In this document: positions 44,207 to 53,493 of the stretch, piece after piece | Layout: each line of letters begins with the position of its first letter | Position numbering within the stretch: position 1 is the first letter of the stretch | Source of the DNA: VXLM01 sp965242665 | GTDB taxonomy: Bacteria > Chloroflexota > Dehalococcoidia > Lucifugimonadales > VXLM01 | Length of the DNA stretch: 64,000 bases | Assembly (NCBI GenBank): GCA_965242665.1 | Contig: OZ251484.1 | Location: forward strand, 434,001-498,000 | Reading direction: 5' to 3' | Notes under the pieces: model-generated | Seen by the model: only the letters and a program-made list of their open reading frames with translations | Told to the model about the DNA's origin: nothing | The model's database searches: none | Program-made: the position numbers and the translations under genes

Positions 44207-45151
44207 TCATGGACGCGGGCGCACCGGAATCGGCCAGCCGAACCCATCGACGATGCCTCGAAGCTCGCGCAGCTCCTCATCGTTCAGCGGCTTCGAGGGG
44301 GGCCGCGAAGAACCGACGGGCTCGCCCAGGATCCGGAGGAGCCCCTTCATTACCCGGCCTTGGCCGCCGGAGCGAATCCCAATCTTCGCGCCAAACTCTC
44401 GGAGCGGCCCCTGTACCTTGTAGTACAGACTTTCTGCCTCGTCCCAACGCTCGGCCTTGATCAGCTCCCAAACCTCGAGGTCGTGCGGGGGGTAGGCCTC
44501 CACGCTCGTTTGGACGAAGCCATGCCCTCCCAAGCGCGCGCATCGAACGGGAGAAACCGTATTATCGATGATGTTGAAGCGATCCACCAACGTCGTCATG
44601 TCCTCGTATACTTGTCCGTCGTGCGGACTCCACTTGATGGCCATCACGTTCTCGAAATCCGCCATTCGGAGGAGGGTGTCCATCTCGATGCGACCGCCTC
44701 GAAGCCAATGCGTGTGATAGACCATGATCCCAATATCGATGGCGTCCGAGAGGTCGCCGTAGTAGTCCAGCAGATCATCTTGGCTTGGGTCGTTGAAGAT
44801 TGGAGGGCAGACTTGCAGCGCATAGGCTCCCATGTCTTGCGCGATCTTTGCGTCCTCGATCGTGCGCTTGGTATCCTTGTAGTGGAGGCCGCACATGACG
44901 GTTGACTTTCCGTCCACTGCCTGCACGACGGTACGGAGGAGAGCCGACCACTCGTCGGTGTCCAGCATCGGCCCTTCGCCTGCCGCCGCCGCGACTTTGA
45001 TGATGCCGTCCCCCTTGACGAGTCCGTTGGCAGCCCACCACTGGGCCATGTCGTACATCCGCCCGAGGTCAACCTCGTAGTCGTCGTCAAACGGAGTGGC
45101 GACGGCGGCGGCCGGCCCGACGATCAAATCACGCAAATTCTCTCTCTGCAT
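44207..45151 (-). CDS. Dihydrodipicolinate synthase family protein, paralogue 1
   Basis: 314 residues from the ATG at 45151 (MQRENLRDLIVGP), which has AAGGG eight bases upstream; a GTG nine bases earlier is possible. Family features: VATPFDDDYEVDLGRMYD, Tyr in GIMVYHTHW and the Schiff-base Lys in VMAIKWSPHDG. Very close to paralogue 2 at 45712 (shared C-terminus GSSRPPSKPLN.DE and shared KDTKRTIEDAKIAQDMGA). Substrate unknown; the GTTGE motif of lysine-pathway DapA is replaced (AAAGEGPML). Confidence 0.9.
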   Translation of the reverse strand: MQRENLRDLIVGPAAAVATPFDDDYEVDLGRMYDMAQWWAANGLVKGDGIIKVAAAAGEGPMLDTDEWSALLRTVVQAVDGKSTVMCGLHYKDTKRTIEDAKIAQDMGAYALQVCPPIFNDPSQDDLLDYYGDLSDAIDIGIMVYHTHWLRGGRIEMDTLLRMADFENVMAIKWSPHDGQVYEDMTTLVDRFNIIDNTVSPVRCARLGGHGFVQTSVEAYPPHDLEVWELIKAERWDEAESLYYKVQGPLREFGAKIGIRSGGQGRVMKGLLRILGEPVGSSRPPSKPLNDEELRELRGIVDGFGWPIPVRPRP

Positions 45152-45428
45152 AGACGGCACCCTTTCACTTCCTCAAGTATCGTCGACGGCGAACGAACCC
45201 CGTCAACGCGCCAAGCGAGTCTACGCTCTTCCCGTCGCCTTGTCAACGCGAGGCGGACGCGCCGAAGGAACTGGGGGCAGTGGGTGTCACCGTCTACGCC
45301 GTCTACGCCGCGCGCCGAATGCAGACGGATTCACTCGCGCGCTGTGTGCGCGACAGGCGGAAGCGGCATCGCGGCAACGGGTTTGGTCCGGGCAATCCTC
45401 TTTCGGACATGCCGCCGCAACGCCGTAC

Positions 45429-45504
45429 TGGTGGAGCTGGGGGGACTCGAACCCCCTACCTCATCCTTGCAAAGGATGCGCTCTCCCTGATGAGCTACAG
45501 CCCC
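45429..45504 (-). tRNA. tRNA-Ala (anticodon UGC)
   Basis: 76 bases reading GGGGCTGTAGCTCA... on the minus strand, with CCA encoded. The anticodon loop is CTTTGCAAG (TGC). The acceptor stem contains the G3:U70 pair, the identity element for alanine. The T arm GGGGGTTCGAGTCCCCC is intact. It sits in the ~550-base gap between two divergent DapA paralogues; the rest of that gap has no gene. Confidence 0.97.
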
Positions 45505-45645
45505 ACGTCTCGCGGCAGAGAGGCGCGGCGTCTCGGGTGCAGTCGTTCGTCTCGGGTGCCGCCGCGCAGATCGGCTTCTTCCATTGTACGACGCGGCGCG
45601 CTCGAACGAAAGGGTTGTAGTGCACGGATTTTCCCCCTTGCGCGA

Positions 45646-45676
45646 TTGCCACAAGGAGTCTGCAACGTGATATAAT
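45646..45676 (+). promoter_or_regulatory. Candidate promoter for the second DapA paralogue
   Basis: TTGCCA (45646-45651), 19-base spacer, perfect TATAAT (45671-45676), about 35 bases upstream of the ATG at 45712. The spacer is long, but the -10 is exact. Confidence 0.5.
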
Positions 45677-45711
45677 CGCGCAAACTCAAACAACAACAGA
45701 GGGAGACACGC

Positions 45712-46644
45712 ATGAATCGAGCAGAGCTTCGCGATCTTATCCAGGGTCCGATAGCCACGGTACCCACCCCGTTCGACGACGACTACGAGGTCGACTTTGG
45801 GCGGATGCACCAACTCACCCAACAGTGGGTTGAGGAAGGTCTCGTCAAGGGCAAGGCGGTCATCAAAGTCGCGGCGGCCATGGGCGAGGGGCCGATGCTC
45901 AAGGACGACGAGTGGCCGCTGCTGCTGCGGACCGTCGTGCAGGCAGCCGAGGGCCGAGCCGCCATCGTGTGCGGCCTCCACTACAAGGACACCAAGCGCA
46001 CGATCGAGGACGCAAAGATCGCGCAGGATATGGGCGCCATCGGCCTGCAGATCTGCCCTCCCATCTTCAACCTTCCAAGCCAAGACGACCTGATCGACTA
46101 CTACAGCGACATATCCGACAACATCGAAATCGGGATCATGGTCTATTGCACGCAGTGGATGCCAGGGGGCTTGGTCGAGGTCGATACGATCATGCGTATG
46201 GAGGACATCCCGCAGGTCGCATCGATCAAGTGGAGTCCGCCGCCCGGAGGGAAGCAGGAGGATATGGCGCAGTTCGCGGGCATATTCAGCGTCATCGAGA
46301 ACGGCGGTTCTCCTGTGGTGAGCCATCGTCTCGGCGGGCGGGGGTACATCAACCTCACCGCGGAGGCGTACCCGCCGCACGACCTCGAGATATGGGATCT
46401 GCTCGAATCGCAGCAGTACGACGACGCCCAAGAGCTGTGGGACAAGGTCAACGATCCTCTCCGGGAATACTCCGCGAAGGTGGACGAGCGCTCCGGCGGA
46501 CAAGCGCGCGTCAAGAAGGGCCTTTCCCACCTGATGGGCAAGCCTGCCGGTTCGTCTCGCCCGCCGTCGAAGCCGCTGAACGCAGATGAGATCGACGAGC
46601 TGCGCGAGATCATCGCGGGATTCGGCTGGCCGGTGGTGAATTGA
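45712..46644 (+). CDS. Dihydrodipicolinate synthase family protein, paralogue 2
   Basis: 310 residues, with GAGGGAG before the ATG. VPTPFDDDYEVDFGRMHQ at the N-terminus, Tyr in GIMVYCTQWMPGG and Lys in VASIKWSPPPGG mark the class I aldolase active site. It is a close relative of paralogue 1, encoded on the opposite strand across the tRNA, pointing to an inverted duplication. It is followed by paralogue 3 and a RidA gene in the same direction. Likely a keto-acid or hydroxy-acid aldolase/dehydratase; substrate unknown. Confidence 0.9.
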   Translation: MNRAELRDLIQGPIATVPTPFDDDYEVDFGRMHQLTQQWVEEGLVKGKAVIKVAAAMGEGPMLKDDEWPLLLRTVVQAAEGRAAIVCGLHYKDTKRTIEDAKIAQDMGAIGLQICPPIFNLPSQDDLIDYYSDISDNIEIGIMVYCTQWMPGGLVEVDTIMRMEDIPQVASIKWSPPPGGKQEDMAQFAGIFSVIENGGSPVVSHRLGGRGYINLTAEAYPPHDLEIWDLLESQQYDDAQELWDKVNDPLREYSAKVDERSGGQARVKKGLSHLMGKPAGSSRPPSKPLNADEIDELREIIAGFGWPVVN

Positions 46645-46759
46645 CGCCGCCTCTCTTCGGGGTCTTCATCCGAACGCGGGGACGATCCATGAGCAGAGCA
46701 GGCCCATCAGGGAAAGAAGCGCATCTACGACGAGAACATACAGCACGCAGGAGGAACGA

Positions 46760-47725
46760 ATGATTACTGTCGAGGAAGCAAAGCAGAAGATGGACGGGGT
46801 GGTCATCCCCTTGGCGACGATCTTCAAAGAAGACAAGTCGCTGGACGTGGACGCGACGCAGGAGAACGTCCAGTGGATCGTCGATCAGGGGGCCGCGCCG
46901 GGCAACACCGTCTTCATCGCGGTGGGATCGGGGGGGGACTTCACCGTCATGACCACGGAGGAGCGGAAGGCCGCCATCAAGGCCATCGCGGATGTGGCGG
47001 TGCCCAACGGCATCCCGACATTCGCAAGCGTCCAGAGCACGGACATCCGGACGACGATCGAGTTGTGCCAGTGGTGCGAGGAGGTCGGAGTCGACATCGT
47101 GCAGATGAGCAGCGCGTACTATTACGACGTGCACAAGGGCGACATCGTGGAGTGGGTCAACGAGGTGGCGAAGCATACCGGCGTTGGGTTTGCGGCGTAC
47201 AGCCACTGGTACTCAGGATCCAAGTACGACATGACCATGGACGTGGCGGAGGAGATCTTGAAGGTGCGGAACACGGTCGCGGTCAAGTGGGGTTCGCCGG
47301 ACATCGGCAACTATCTGGCGGGGATCAAGTACTTCGTGCCGCGTGCGGCGGTCGTGAACAACGGGCCGCTAAGCATCTACGGGCACATGCTGGGCGTCAA
47401 GGCGTGGGTGAGCCATGTACCCAACTTCTATCCGGCGCATTCCATTGCGGTGCACGAGCTCATGACCGCGGGGAACTACGACGAGGCTCAGCGCGTGTTC
47501 GACGAATTCAACGCGCCGTACTCGAGGATCCGCGCGGCCATCGGCTCGCAGACCGCAGGCGAGGGCGTGTTCGTCAAGCCGTTCATGCGGCACATGGGAC
47601 GACCGTCCGGACCGTCACGCCTGCCGTCACGCGACAGCGTGGTAAGCCCGGAGATCGAGTCCATGGTCGCAGACCTCATGAGCAGAGCGGACTCCATCGT
47701 CGAGAGCGCCAAAGCACTGGCGTAA
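46760..47725 (+). CDS. Dihydrodipicolinate synthase family protein, paralogue 3
   Basis: 321 residues with AGGAGG five bases before the ATG. More diverged than paralogues 1 and 2: VVIPLATIFKEDKSLDVDATQ, Tyr in FAAYSHWYSG, Lys in VAVKWGSPDIGNY. It keeps the C-terminal GRPSGPSRLP that parallels the GSSRPPSKP of the others. It lies 115 bases after paralogue 2 and is followed by a RidA-family gene, probably as one operon. Confidence 0.9.
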   Translation: MITVEEAKQKMDGVVIPLATIFKEDKSLDVDATQENVQWIVDQGAAPGNTVFIAVGSGGDFTVMTTEERKAAIKAIADVAVPNGIPTFASVQSTDIRTTIELCQWCEEVGVDIVQMSSAYYYDVHKGDIVEWVNEVAKHTGVGFAAYSHWYSGSKYDMTMDVAEEILKVRNTVAVKWGSPDIGNYLAGIKYFVPRAAVVNNGPLSIYGHMLGVKAWVSHVPNFYPAHSIAVHELMTAGNYDEAQRVFDEFNAPYSRIRAAIGSQTAGEGVFVKPFMRHMGRPSGPSRLPSRDSVVSPEIESMVADLMSRADSIVESAKALA

Positions 47726-47811
47726 CCTGCATCCTGCAAGCCAGACGAACGCACAACGAGGGGCGGGGACTCATCTCCGCCCCCATCGAACTCGACTCGA
47801 AGGAATTCGAC

Positions 47812-48228
47812 ATGGGAATCAGACGGCTTACCGCAAACCCTCCAGATGTGCCAGCTCCGGTGGGCATGTATTCTCACCTCGTCCGCGTAGAGGCCGGAGA
47901 GCTGCTATTCTTGGCGGGGCAGGTCGCAGTAGACGGCGAGGGCAATACCATTGGGAAGGGAGACGCCGGAGCTCAAACGCGCGCCGCCTACCTGCACATC
48001 GGCAGGATACTCGCAAGCGCCGGGGCATCCTACGAGGACATCGTGCAGGTACGCACCTATCTAGTTGGGCGGGAAAACCTCCAACCGTACCTTGACGCGC
48101 GGAAGGTGCTGTTCGAGGAGATATACCCCGACGGGGCCTTCCCTCCGAACACGCTCGTATTCGTCGAGGGGCTCTTCGAGCAGGACATGCTCGTAGAGAT
48201 CGAAGTCGTCGCCGCCATCCCCAATTGA
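47812..48228 (+). CDS. RidA/YjgF family enamine-imine deaminase
   Basis: 138 residues from the ATG at 47812, at the usual family length. Core motifs: GELLFLAGQVAVD, the Arg in IVQVRTYLVG and FVEGLFEQDMLVEIEVVA at the C-terminus. RidA proteins hydrolyse reactive enamines/imines such as 2-aminoacrylate. The position after two Schiff-base aldolase genes fits a clean-up role for imine intermediates; this is inference from context. Confidence 0.93.
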   Translation: MGIRRLTANPPDVPAPVGMYSHLVRVEAGELLFLAGQVAVDGEGNTIGKGDAGAQTRAAYLHIGRILASAGASYEDIVQVRTYLVGRENLQPYLDARKVLFEEIYPDGAFPPNTLVFVEGLFEQDMLVEIEVVAAIPN

Positions 48229-48268
48229 CCCGCCTCGCTCCTGCCGCTCGCAGCGCCGGAAGCGGTGA

Positions 48269-49324
48269 TTACACGGTGACGGCCGCCTCTGACTCGACGG
48301 CCTTTGCGTGCCAAGCGCACGCGCGTGGATGCTCCATGACGTACTTGTACGCCGTCGACGCCGCAATGGCTCCTTGCGCAGCTGCGGTGACCGTTTGCTT
48401 GAGGTCGCCGGACGCGTCCGTCAGGTCGCCCGCGGCGAATATCCCCGGGACATTCGTGCGCATGTGCTTGTCGACGATCACCTCTTGCTCATCGTTGAGG
48501 GCGACTCCGAGCTGCTTGGGCAAGTCTGCGCGCGGGTCTGCCCCGATTTCGATGAAGATGCCGTCTACCGCCAACTCACTCGATCCATCGTGCGGCCTAT
48601 CCAAGACGATGCTTTCAAGCCCGTCCGCGCCCTTCAACTCGACGACGTTCGTTTCCAGGAGTTGAGTGACGTTCGGCGTCCGATTCAGTTCGTCCACGAT
48701 GATTCTCTCTGGACGGAAGAACTCCGGTCCGCGGTAGGTCAAGTAGACTTGTTCGGCGTACTTGGCGAGCAATACTGCGCCCTCTACCGCTGCGTTGCCT
48801 CCGCCGACTACGGCGACAGTGTTGCCGCGGTGCAACGGCGCATCGCACACCGAGCAGAACGAGACGCCTCGCCCCGTCCATTCCTCTTCATGCGCCAAGC
48901 CTAGCTTCCGCCGTTCCCGTCCAACCGCCAGAATGACCGTCTGCGCCTGATACGTGCCTCCGTATTCGGTCTCCACTTCATAGCATGCGCCGACGCTTCC
49001 GATCTTGCTCACCTTGTCGTCTACGATCGGCACATCATACTTCTCGGCCTGCGCGCGAAAGTGCATCATCAGGTCGAATCCGTCGATGTCTACGTATCCA
49101 GGATAGTTCTCGATCGAGCCGCCGATGGCGGTCTCGCCTCCGAACGTCTCCCCGATGACGGCGACGCTGGTCTGGTACCGCGCCGCGTAGAGTGCCGCGG
49201 CAAACCCTGCCGCGCCCTGCCCCGCAATCACAATGTCATACTGGCCTTCCGATGCGCTCAATTCGATTCCCTCCAGTCCAGATCGCTCTTCTTCCATAGT
49301 ACTCGGTTGCGTCCGCATATGCAC
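48269..49324 (-). CDS. Thioredoxin-reductase-like FAD/NAD(P) oxidoreductase
   Basis: 351 residues. FAD motif IVIAGQGAAGFAAALYAARY, redox motif CSVCDAP near residue 157 (CxxC as in TrxB, normally CATC) and NAD(P) motif VVGGGNAAVEGA, then the C-terminal FAD contact FAAGDLTDASGD. The pattern is that of the low-molecular-weight thioredoxin reductase fold. The N-terminal ~28 residues before the FAD motif are extra, and the start is uncertain, since no good ribosome site precedes the ATG at 49324. Converges with the RidA gene. Confidence 0.88.
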   Translation of the reverse strand: MHMRTQPSTMEEERSGLEGIELSASEGQYDIVIAGQGAAGFAAALYAARYQTSVAVIGETFGGETAIGGSIENYPGYVDIDGFDLMMHFRAQAEKYDVPIVDDKVSKIGSVGACYEVETEYGGTYQAQTVILAVGRERRKLGLAHEEEWTGRGVSFCSVCDAPLHRGNTVAVVGGGNAAVEGAVLLAKYAEQVYLTYRGPEFFRPERIIVDELNRTPNVTQLLETNVVELKGADGLESIVLDRPHDGSSELAVDGIFIEIGADPRADLPKQLGVALNDEQEVIVDKHMRTNVPGIFAAGDLTDASGDLKQTVTAAAQGAIAASTAYKYVMEHPRACAWHAKAVESEAAVTV

Positions 49325-49408
49325 GTGCCGGCTTCAGCGGGGCGTGGTTCGGTCTGCCGTATTTCGATGAGTAGGTGGGGGCGCAGGCGGCTGGATTCCC
49401 GCCTACGA

Positions 49409-50438
49409 AGACCTTTGAACAACTAGATGGAGTGGCTGTTTGGGGATGATCTGCACACGACCACCCCCAATCTATTCCTCTCGACTCAGATGTCAGACCG
49501 GCCAGCCGCGAGAAAGAAGAGATGAACTTCACCCACAAGGTCCATCACCAGCACAACACCCAGCTCAGACTGGACATCCGGCCCCCCAACCACCTTCTGC
49601 AGGCAGCTTGGTCCATGTACCACTCACAGCTCAGACTGAACATCCAGACAACTCGACCGCACGACGCAGGTTGTACGCCATCGACTTCAACCACATCCCC
49701 ACCGCGTTCCTTCCCAAACCACGATACCATACCCGTGTGTAGCCATAACTGCGCTTGAGAGTGCCGAACACCTTCTCTACCGGCGCCCGCACAGGCGCTA
49801 TCGACTCGTTGCGACGCCGCTGCCAATGCGGCAACCTCCACGAACGACGCCCACCCTGACTCTGCCTCCAATCTGCATCCGGATCCACAGCACTCTTCAC
49901 CCCACGACCCGCAGACACCGGCGGCCGCCGCACCTGCGCCTCCACCAACGTTCCCTCCTTTAAGACCAGACCCAAACCGTCCAACTGTTCCCCTAACTCC
50001 TCGAACAGCCTTTCACTCAGTCCCAACCTCTCCAAGGTACTATGGAAACGGCTGAGCGTAGAGTAGTCCGGCGTGTCGTCTTGAAGTCCCAAGCCTACGA
50101 AGCGGCGGAAGGATATGCGGTCGGCCAGGGCCTCCTCCATCTGGGGATCCGACAGGTTGTACCACTGCTGGATCAGGAGTGCCTTGACCATCGTAATCGG
50201 CGGGTAGCTGGGTCTTCCTTCGCGTGCCGAGTAGACTCTGCTGACTAGCCGGCCTAGCCATTCCCAGTCAATCATCGCGTCGATTCGTTCCAGTCGTTCG
50301 TTTCGCCCCAGTGTTTGCGGCAGCAATGATTCTGCCAGTGAAGGTTGGCCCATCTCTCGGTGCATTCTATTCTCCTTACGACTCGCTCGGCCCAGCTTCT
50401 CTGTTTATACCCCAACACAACAGGTTATGCAAAGGTCT
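49409..50438 (-). mobile_element. IS5-type insertion sequence, copy 1 (internally deleted)
   Basis: About 1030 bases with imperfect terminal inverted repeats: AGACCTTTGAACAACTAG at 49409 and, inverted, AGACCTTTGCATAACCTG at 50438. It lies between two halves of the palindromic repeat (ATTCCCGCCTACG to the left, CCTTCGCGGGAATGACG to the right), so it appears to have inserted into that palindrome. The transposase inside has lost its central part. Confidence 0.8.
49631..50365 (-). pseudogene. IS5-type transposase with internal in-frame deletion
   Basis: 244 residues. The N-terminal domain is intact (MIDWEWLGRLVSRVYSAREG, PPITMVKALLIQQWYNLSDP) and so is the C-terminal end with the Glu in APVEKVFGTLKRSYG. 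The segment carrying the first two catalytic Asp residues, still present in copy 3 (GVDAGTG, YGDRAYE), is missing after VDPDADW. The frame survives, but no active DDE centre can form. Confidence 0.8.
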
Positions 50439-50439
50439 C

Positions 50440-50528
50440 CCTTCGCGGGAATGACGAGACCCGGCGAGAATGACGGAGAGTCCAACCTTTTGCGGCTGGG
50501 GCGCAATCCATGCCGCAAAAGTAAACGG
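50440..50528. repeat. Right half of the MITE-like element
   Basis: Matches 8144-8253: shared runs include GAATGACGGAGAGTCCAACC and GCGCAATCCATGCCGCAAA, ending in CGCAAAAGTAAACGG. It directly follows IS copy 1 and abuts IS copy 2. Confidence 0.7.
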
Positions 50529-50530
50529 AA

Positions 50531-51151
50531 CAGGCTGGGGTTAAGCGAAAGGCTGTTCGAGGAGTTAGGGGAACAGTTGGACGGTTTGGGTCTGGTCTTA
50601 AAGGAGGGAACGTTGGTGGAGGCGCAGGTGCGTCGGCCGCCGGTGTCTGCCGGTCGGGGGACGAAGAGTGCTGCGGATCCTGATGCGGACTGAACGGGGA
50701 GTCAGCGTGGGCGTCGTTCGCGGGGTTGCCGCATTGGCAGCGGCGTCGCAACGAGTCGATAGCGCCTGTGCGGGCGCCGGTAGAGAAGGTGTTCGGCACT
50801 CTCAAGCGCAGTTATGGCTACACACGGGTATGGTATCGTGGTTTGGGAAGGAACGCGGTGGGGATGTGGTTGAAGTCGATGGCGTACAACCTGCGTCGTG
50901 CGGTCAAGTTGTGTGGATGTTCAGTCTGAGCTGTGGGTGGTGCATGGACCGAGCTGCCTGCAGAAGGTGGTTGGGGGGCCGGATGCCTAGTCTGAGCTGG
51001 GTGTTGTGCTGGTGATCGACCTTGTGAGTGAAGTTCATCTCTTCTCTATTCGGGCTGGCGGTTCGCCATCTGAGGCGAAAGGAATGGATCGGGGGGCGCC
51101 AGGGGTAGCGCATCCCCAAACAACCATTCCACCTAGTTGTTCAAAGGTCTC
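50531..51151 (+). mobile_element. IS5-type insertion sequence, copy 2 (5'-truncated, same internal deletion)
   Basis: Plus-strand orientation. The 5' part is gone (homology begins around LGLSERLFEELGEQL); the transposase frame then breaks after DADPDAD and the C-terminal piece (LPHWQRRRNESIAPVRAPVE) is in another frame. The internal deletion joins the same two regions as in copy 1. The right end, inverse AGACCTTTGAACAACTAG, is at 51151, next to a half palindrome. Confidence 0.8.
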
Positions 51152-51169
51152 CCTAGGCGGGAATCCCCG

Positions 51170-51355
51170 TACTTCGCCAGCGCCCGAACCATCCCCTCGT
51201 CGCCAAACGCCGCGACGGAGAACTGGTTGGAATTGAACCGCGGGTCGAGGGAGGTCAGGTCGACGCATTCGTCCGGCAGCGAGCGCAGGACTGGCAGGTT
51301 GCCGCCGCAAACCAGGGCATTGCCCGCAAGGAATTCATGCGGATGAAATAGGAAC
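51170..51355 (-). pseudogene. DNA methyltransferase N-terminal fragment
   Basis: Minus-strand frame FLFHPHEFLAGNALVCGGN, then LPVLRSLPDECVDLTSLDP and RFNSNQF. It matches the start of beta-class methyltransferases (GDNL.VLR.LPD..VDLIY.DPPFNSN), with DPPF degraded to DPRF. No catalytic or recognition region follows. Confidence 0.7.
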
Positions 51356-51387
51356 GATTGTTCGGGGGGGGAGGGGGTAGAAGAAAC

Positions 51388-51639
51388 TCATCGCTTGATG
51401 CCCCATAGTATAGCACGAAATCCCCGCAACACAAATAGGTTGTCCTCCAAGAAGAGCGTGCGGTTGAGGGCCGTACTGTTCTCGGTCAAGGCAGTCTGCT
51501 CTTGCTTGGCTGCGTCGCCGGGGTATGAGGCCCCCCGCGGCCAAATGTAGTATATCACCGTTTCCCGCGATACATTGGAAGAAACCATCGCTTGCCGTTC
51601 ATACCAGAAGCGTACATAGCCCAAACGAAACTCTCCCAT
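51388..51639 (-). pseudogene. Second methyltransferase N-terminal fragment
   Basis: 83 residues starting MGEFRLGYVRFWYERQA and ending with NRTLFLEDNLFVLRGF, which parallels NTLFLADNLEVLRGI of the HNH-fused methyltransferases, then stops after nine unrelated residues. A remnant. Confidence 0.6.
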
Positions 51640-51714
51640 AGCCCGTTCCCCCCCATCTCTGCTACACTACCCCTGTATTTCCAACACTCCAACCGAGTCG
51701 AGAAGTAGGGGGGC

Positions 51715-52680
51715 ATGATGAAAAGAGGCTCTACGGTCCGCGAGCGAATGTGCGCGGTGTTTTCGGAGGACAACGGGGAAGACCCATGCGGGTCTGCCCC
51801 CGCATGGACGCACTGTCTCGTCGTCGAAACCCCTCCGCCGTGGAAGGAAGAGGTGACCGACTCCCCCGCCTTCCCTGCAGGCGTCGACGCCCTGCTCTCC
51901 AACCGCCCAGACGTTCGCCTACAGGCGGTTCTCCCCGACAACGCCTACTCGGTAGATGGATACTCGCGGCTGATGCTGTTCTCTCGCCCGGATGGCATGA
52001 TGCGAGAGATGTCTCGGCTGGAGTATCTCGTCCCCTCGCACCGTCTCCCCGACGCGATGCGGATACTCCTCGGCGGCGGCCCGCGTGAAGACATTTCCGA
52101 CTGGGAACAGCGCAGAGACGGGATGCGAGACATTCTCGTCTGCGCGCACGGCACGCGCGACACTTGCTGCGCCTCCCTTGGTCTGCCAACATACAGCCAG
52201 CTGCGCGTCCGGCATTCTTCGGGCGATGTGCGCGTATGGCGGCAATCGCACACCGGAGGACATCGCCTAGCCCCCAACGTGATTGAATTTCCGTCCGGAC
52301 GGTACTGGTCGAGACTCACCCCGGATCTCGCGTTGCAGATGGTGGATCGTTCCGGCGCACTCGTCGACCTGTACACCGCATACCGGGGATGGCCCGCCAT
52401 CGGCGGCCCATGCGCGCAAATCGCAGAGCGCGAGGCCTTCATGCGCGAGGGATGGGACTGGACGCGCCGCCTGATAGCGTGCGAGGTTATGGGGATGTCG
52501 GACGATGGATTGGAAGAGCGGATCGCCGTTCGCTCGCTCGGCCAATCCGACTCCACTCGAATCTATGAGGCGACGGTTCGGCAGAATGGAACCGTGCAGT
52601 CGATCGAGTGCCTGACGGGCGCGCCCGGCAAGGAGTACCCTCGATACGAACTCGTGCGGTTCGAGCAAATCGGCTCATGA
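51715..52680 (+). CDS. Sucrase/ferredoxin-like (thioredoxin-fold) protein
   Basis: 321 residues; the second ATG at 51718 is equally likely. The C-terminal half has the family signature VCAHGTRDTCCASLG, then RVWRQSHTGGHRLAPN and FPSGRYWSRL, as in Suc_Fer-like proteins, which have a thioredoxin-like 2Fe-2S ferredoxin fold. CAHG and DTCC provide the cysteines. A redox role is possible; no substrate can be given. Converges with uppS. Confidence 0.88.
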   Translation: MMKRGSTVRERMCAVFSEDNGEDPCGSAPAWTHCLVVETPPPWKEEVTDSPAFPAGVDALLSNRPDVRLQAVLPDNAYSVDGYSRLMLFSRPDGMMREMSRLEYLVPSHRLPDAMRILLGGGPREDISDWEQRRDGMRDILVCAHGTRDTCCASLGLPTYSQLRVRHSSGDVRVWRQSHTGGHRLAPNVIEFPSGRYWSRLTPDLALQMVDRSGALVDLYTAYRGWPAIGGPCAQIAEREAFMREGWDWTRRLIACEVMGMSDDGLEERIAVRSLGQSDSTRIYEATVRQNGTVQSIECLTGAPGKEYPRYELVRFEQIGS

Positions 52681-52716
52681 CCGCGCGCGACGGTGCACGG
52701 ACGATCCGAGCCGCGG

Positions 52717-53493
52717 TCAGTCCGCCGTGACGCCTCCGGGCTCGGATCGGCTTGCGTCGACCCGTCCGTATGTCCTCTTCCGCCCAGCATACGCATCGAG
52801 TGCCTTGTCCACCTCGGCCTCGTCGAAATCCGGCCAGTATACTTCGGTAGAGTAGTATTCCGCGTAAGCGGCCTGCCAAAGCAAGAAGTTGCTCAAGCGC
52901 ATCTCCCCCGCCGTCCTGACGATGAGATCGGGGTCCGGGATGCCGGCAGTGTACAGGTATCGGCTGACGAGTTCCTCGTCGATCTCCGCGGCAGGAATCC
53001 CCTCGGCGGCGATAGTCCGTATTGCGCGTGTCATTTCCGAACGCCCGCTGTAGTCATAGGCCAAGGCAACGGTGATTCGCGTGTTGCCCTTCGTCAACTC
53101 GATGGCGTCCACAATCCCCTTCTGAACCTCCGCGGGCAGTCGGTCCAGCCGGCCGATATGCACGAGCCGCACCCCTTCCGCATGAAGCAGCTCGGTCTCC
53201 GTGCGAATCATCTCCCCGAGTATTTCCGTGAGCGCATCGACCTCCTGAGTCGGACGTTCCCAATTCTCGGTCGAGAAAGCGTACAACGTAAGATACTGTA
53301 CCCCCCGCGCAGAGAACGCTCTCAGGATGCGGCGGATGTTCTCCGTCCCGGCCCGATGCCCCTGCGTCCGAGGAAGACCTCTCTCCATCGCCCATCGCCC
53401 GTTGCCGTCCATGATGATCGCCACATGAACCGGCCCCGAAGGCGCGCTGTCCATCCCGCCCCATGCCCCCGGCGGGTTGCAAGGCCTGCCCAT
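52717..53493 (-). CDS. uppS: Isoprenyl transferase (undecaprenyl diphosphate synthase)
   Basis: 258 residues. Signature motifs: HVAIIMDGNGRWA near residue 23 (catalytic Asp), GHRAGTENIR, TLYAFSTENWERP and DLIVRTAGEMRLSNFLLWQ. It condenses IPP onto FPP to make the lipid carrier for cell-wall precursors. The start overlaps the frr stop as TGATG. Last gene of the rpsB block; its usual next neighbour cdsA is at 31.6 kb. Confidence 0.97.
   Translation of the reverse strand: MGRPCNPPGAWGGMDSAPSGPVHVAIIMDGNGRWAMERGLPRTQGHRAGTENIRRILRAFSARGVQYLTLYAFSTENWERPTQEVDALTEILGEMIRTETELLHAEGVRLVHIGRLDRLPAEVQKGIVDAIELTKGNTRITVALAYDYSGRSEMTRAIRTIAAEGIPAAEIDEELVSRYLYTAGIPDPDLIVRTAGEMRLSNFLLWQAAYAEYYSTEVYWPDFDEAEVDKALDAYAGRKRTYGRVDASRSEPGGVTAD

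Larger units (their letters stand above)
51156..51650. repeat. Left arm of a ~500-base inverted repeat
   Basis: Reads as the inverse of 58800-59300 with modest divergence, including methyltransferase fragments, a homopolymer stretch (51364-51377) and the flank of the palindromic repeat. Confidence 0.85.

Noticed and set aside
52703..52748. A hairpin with 10-base stem as an uppS terminator
   Set aside because: Most of it lies within the uppS coding region and the loop is long; may be codon-driven.
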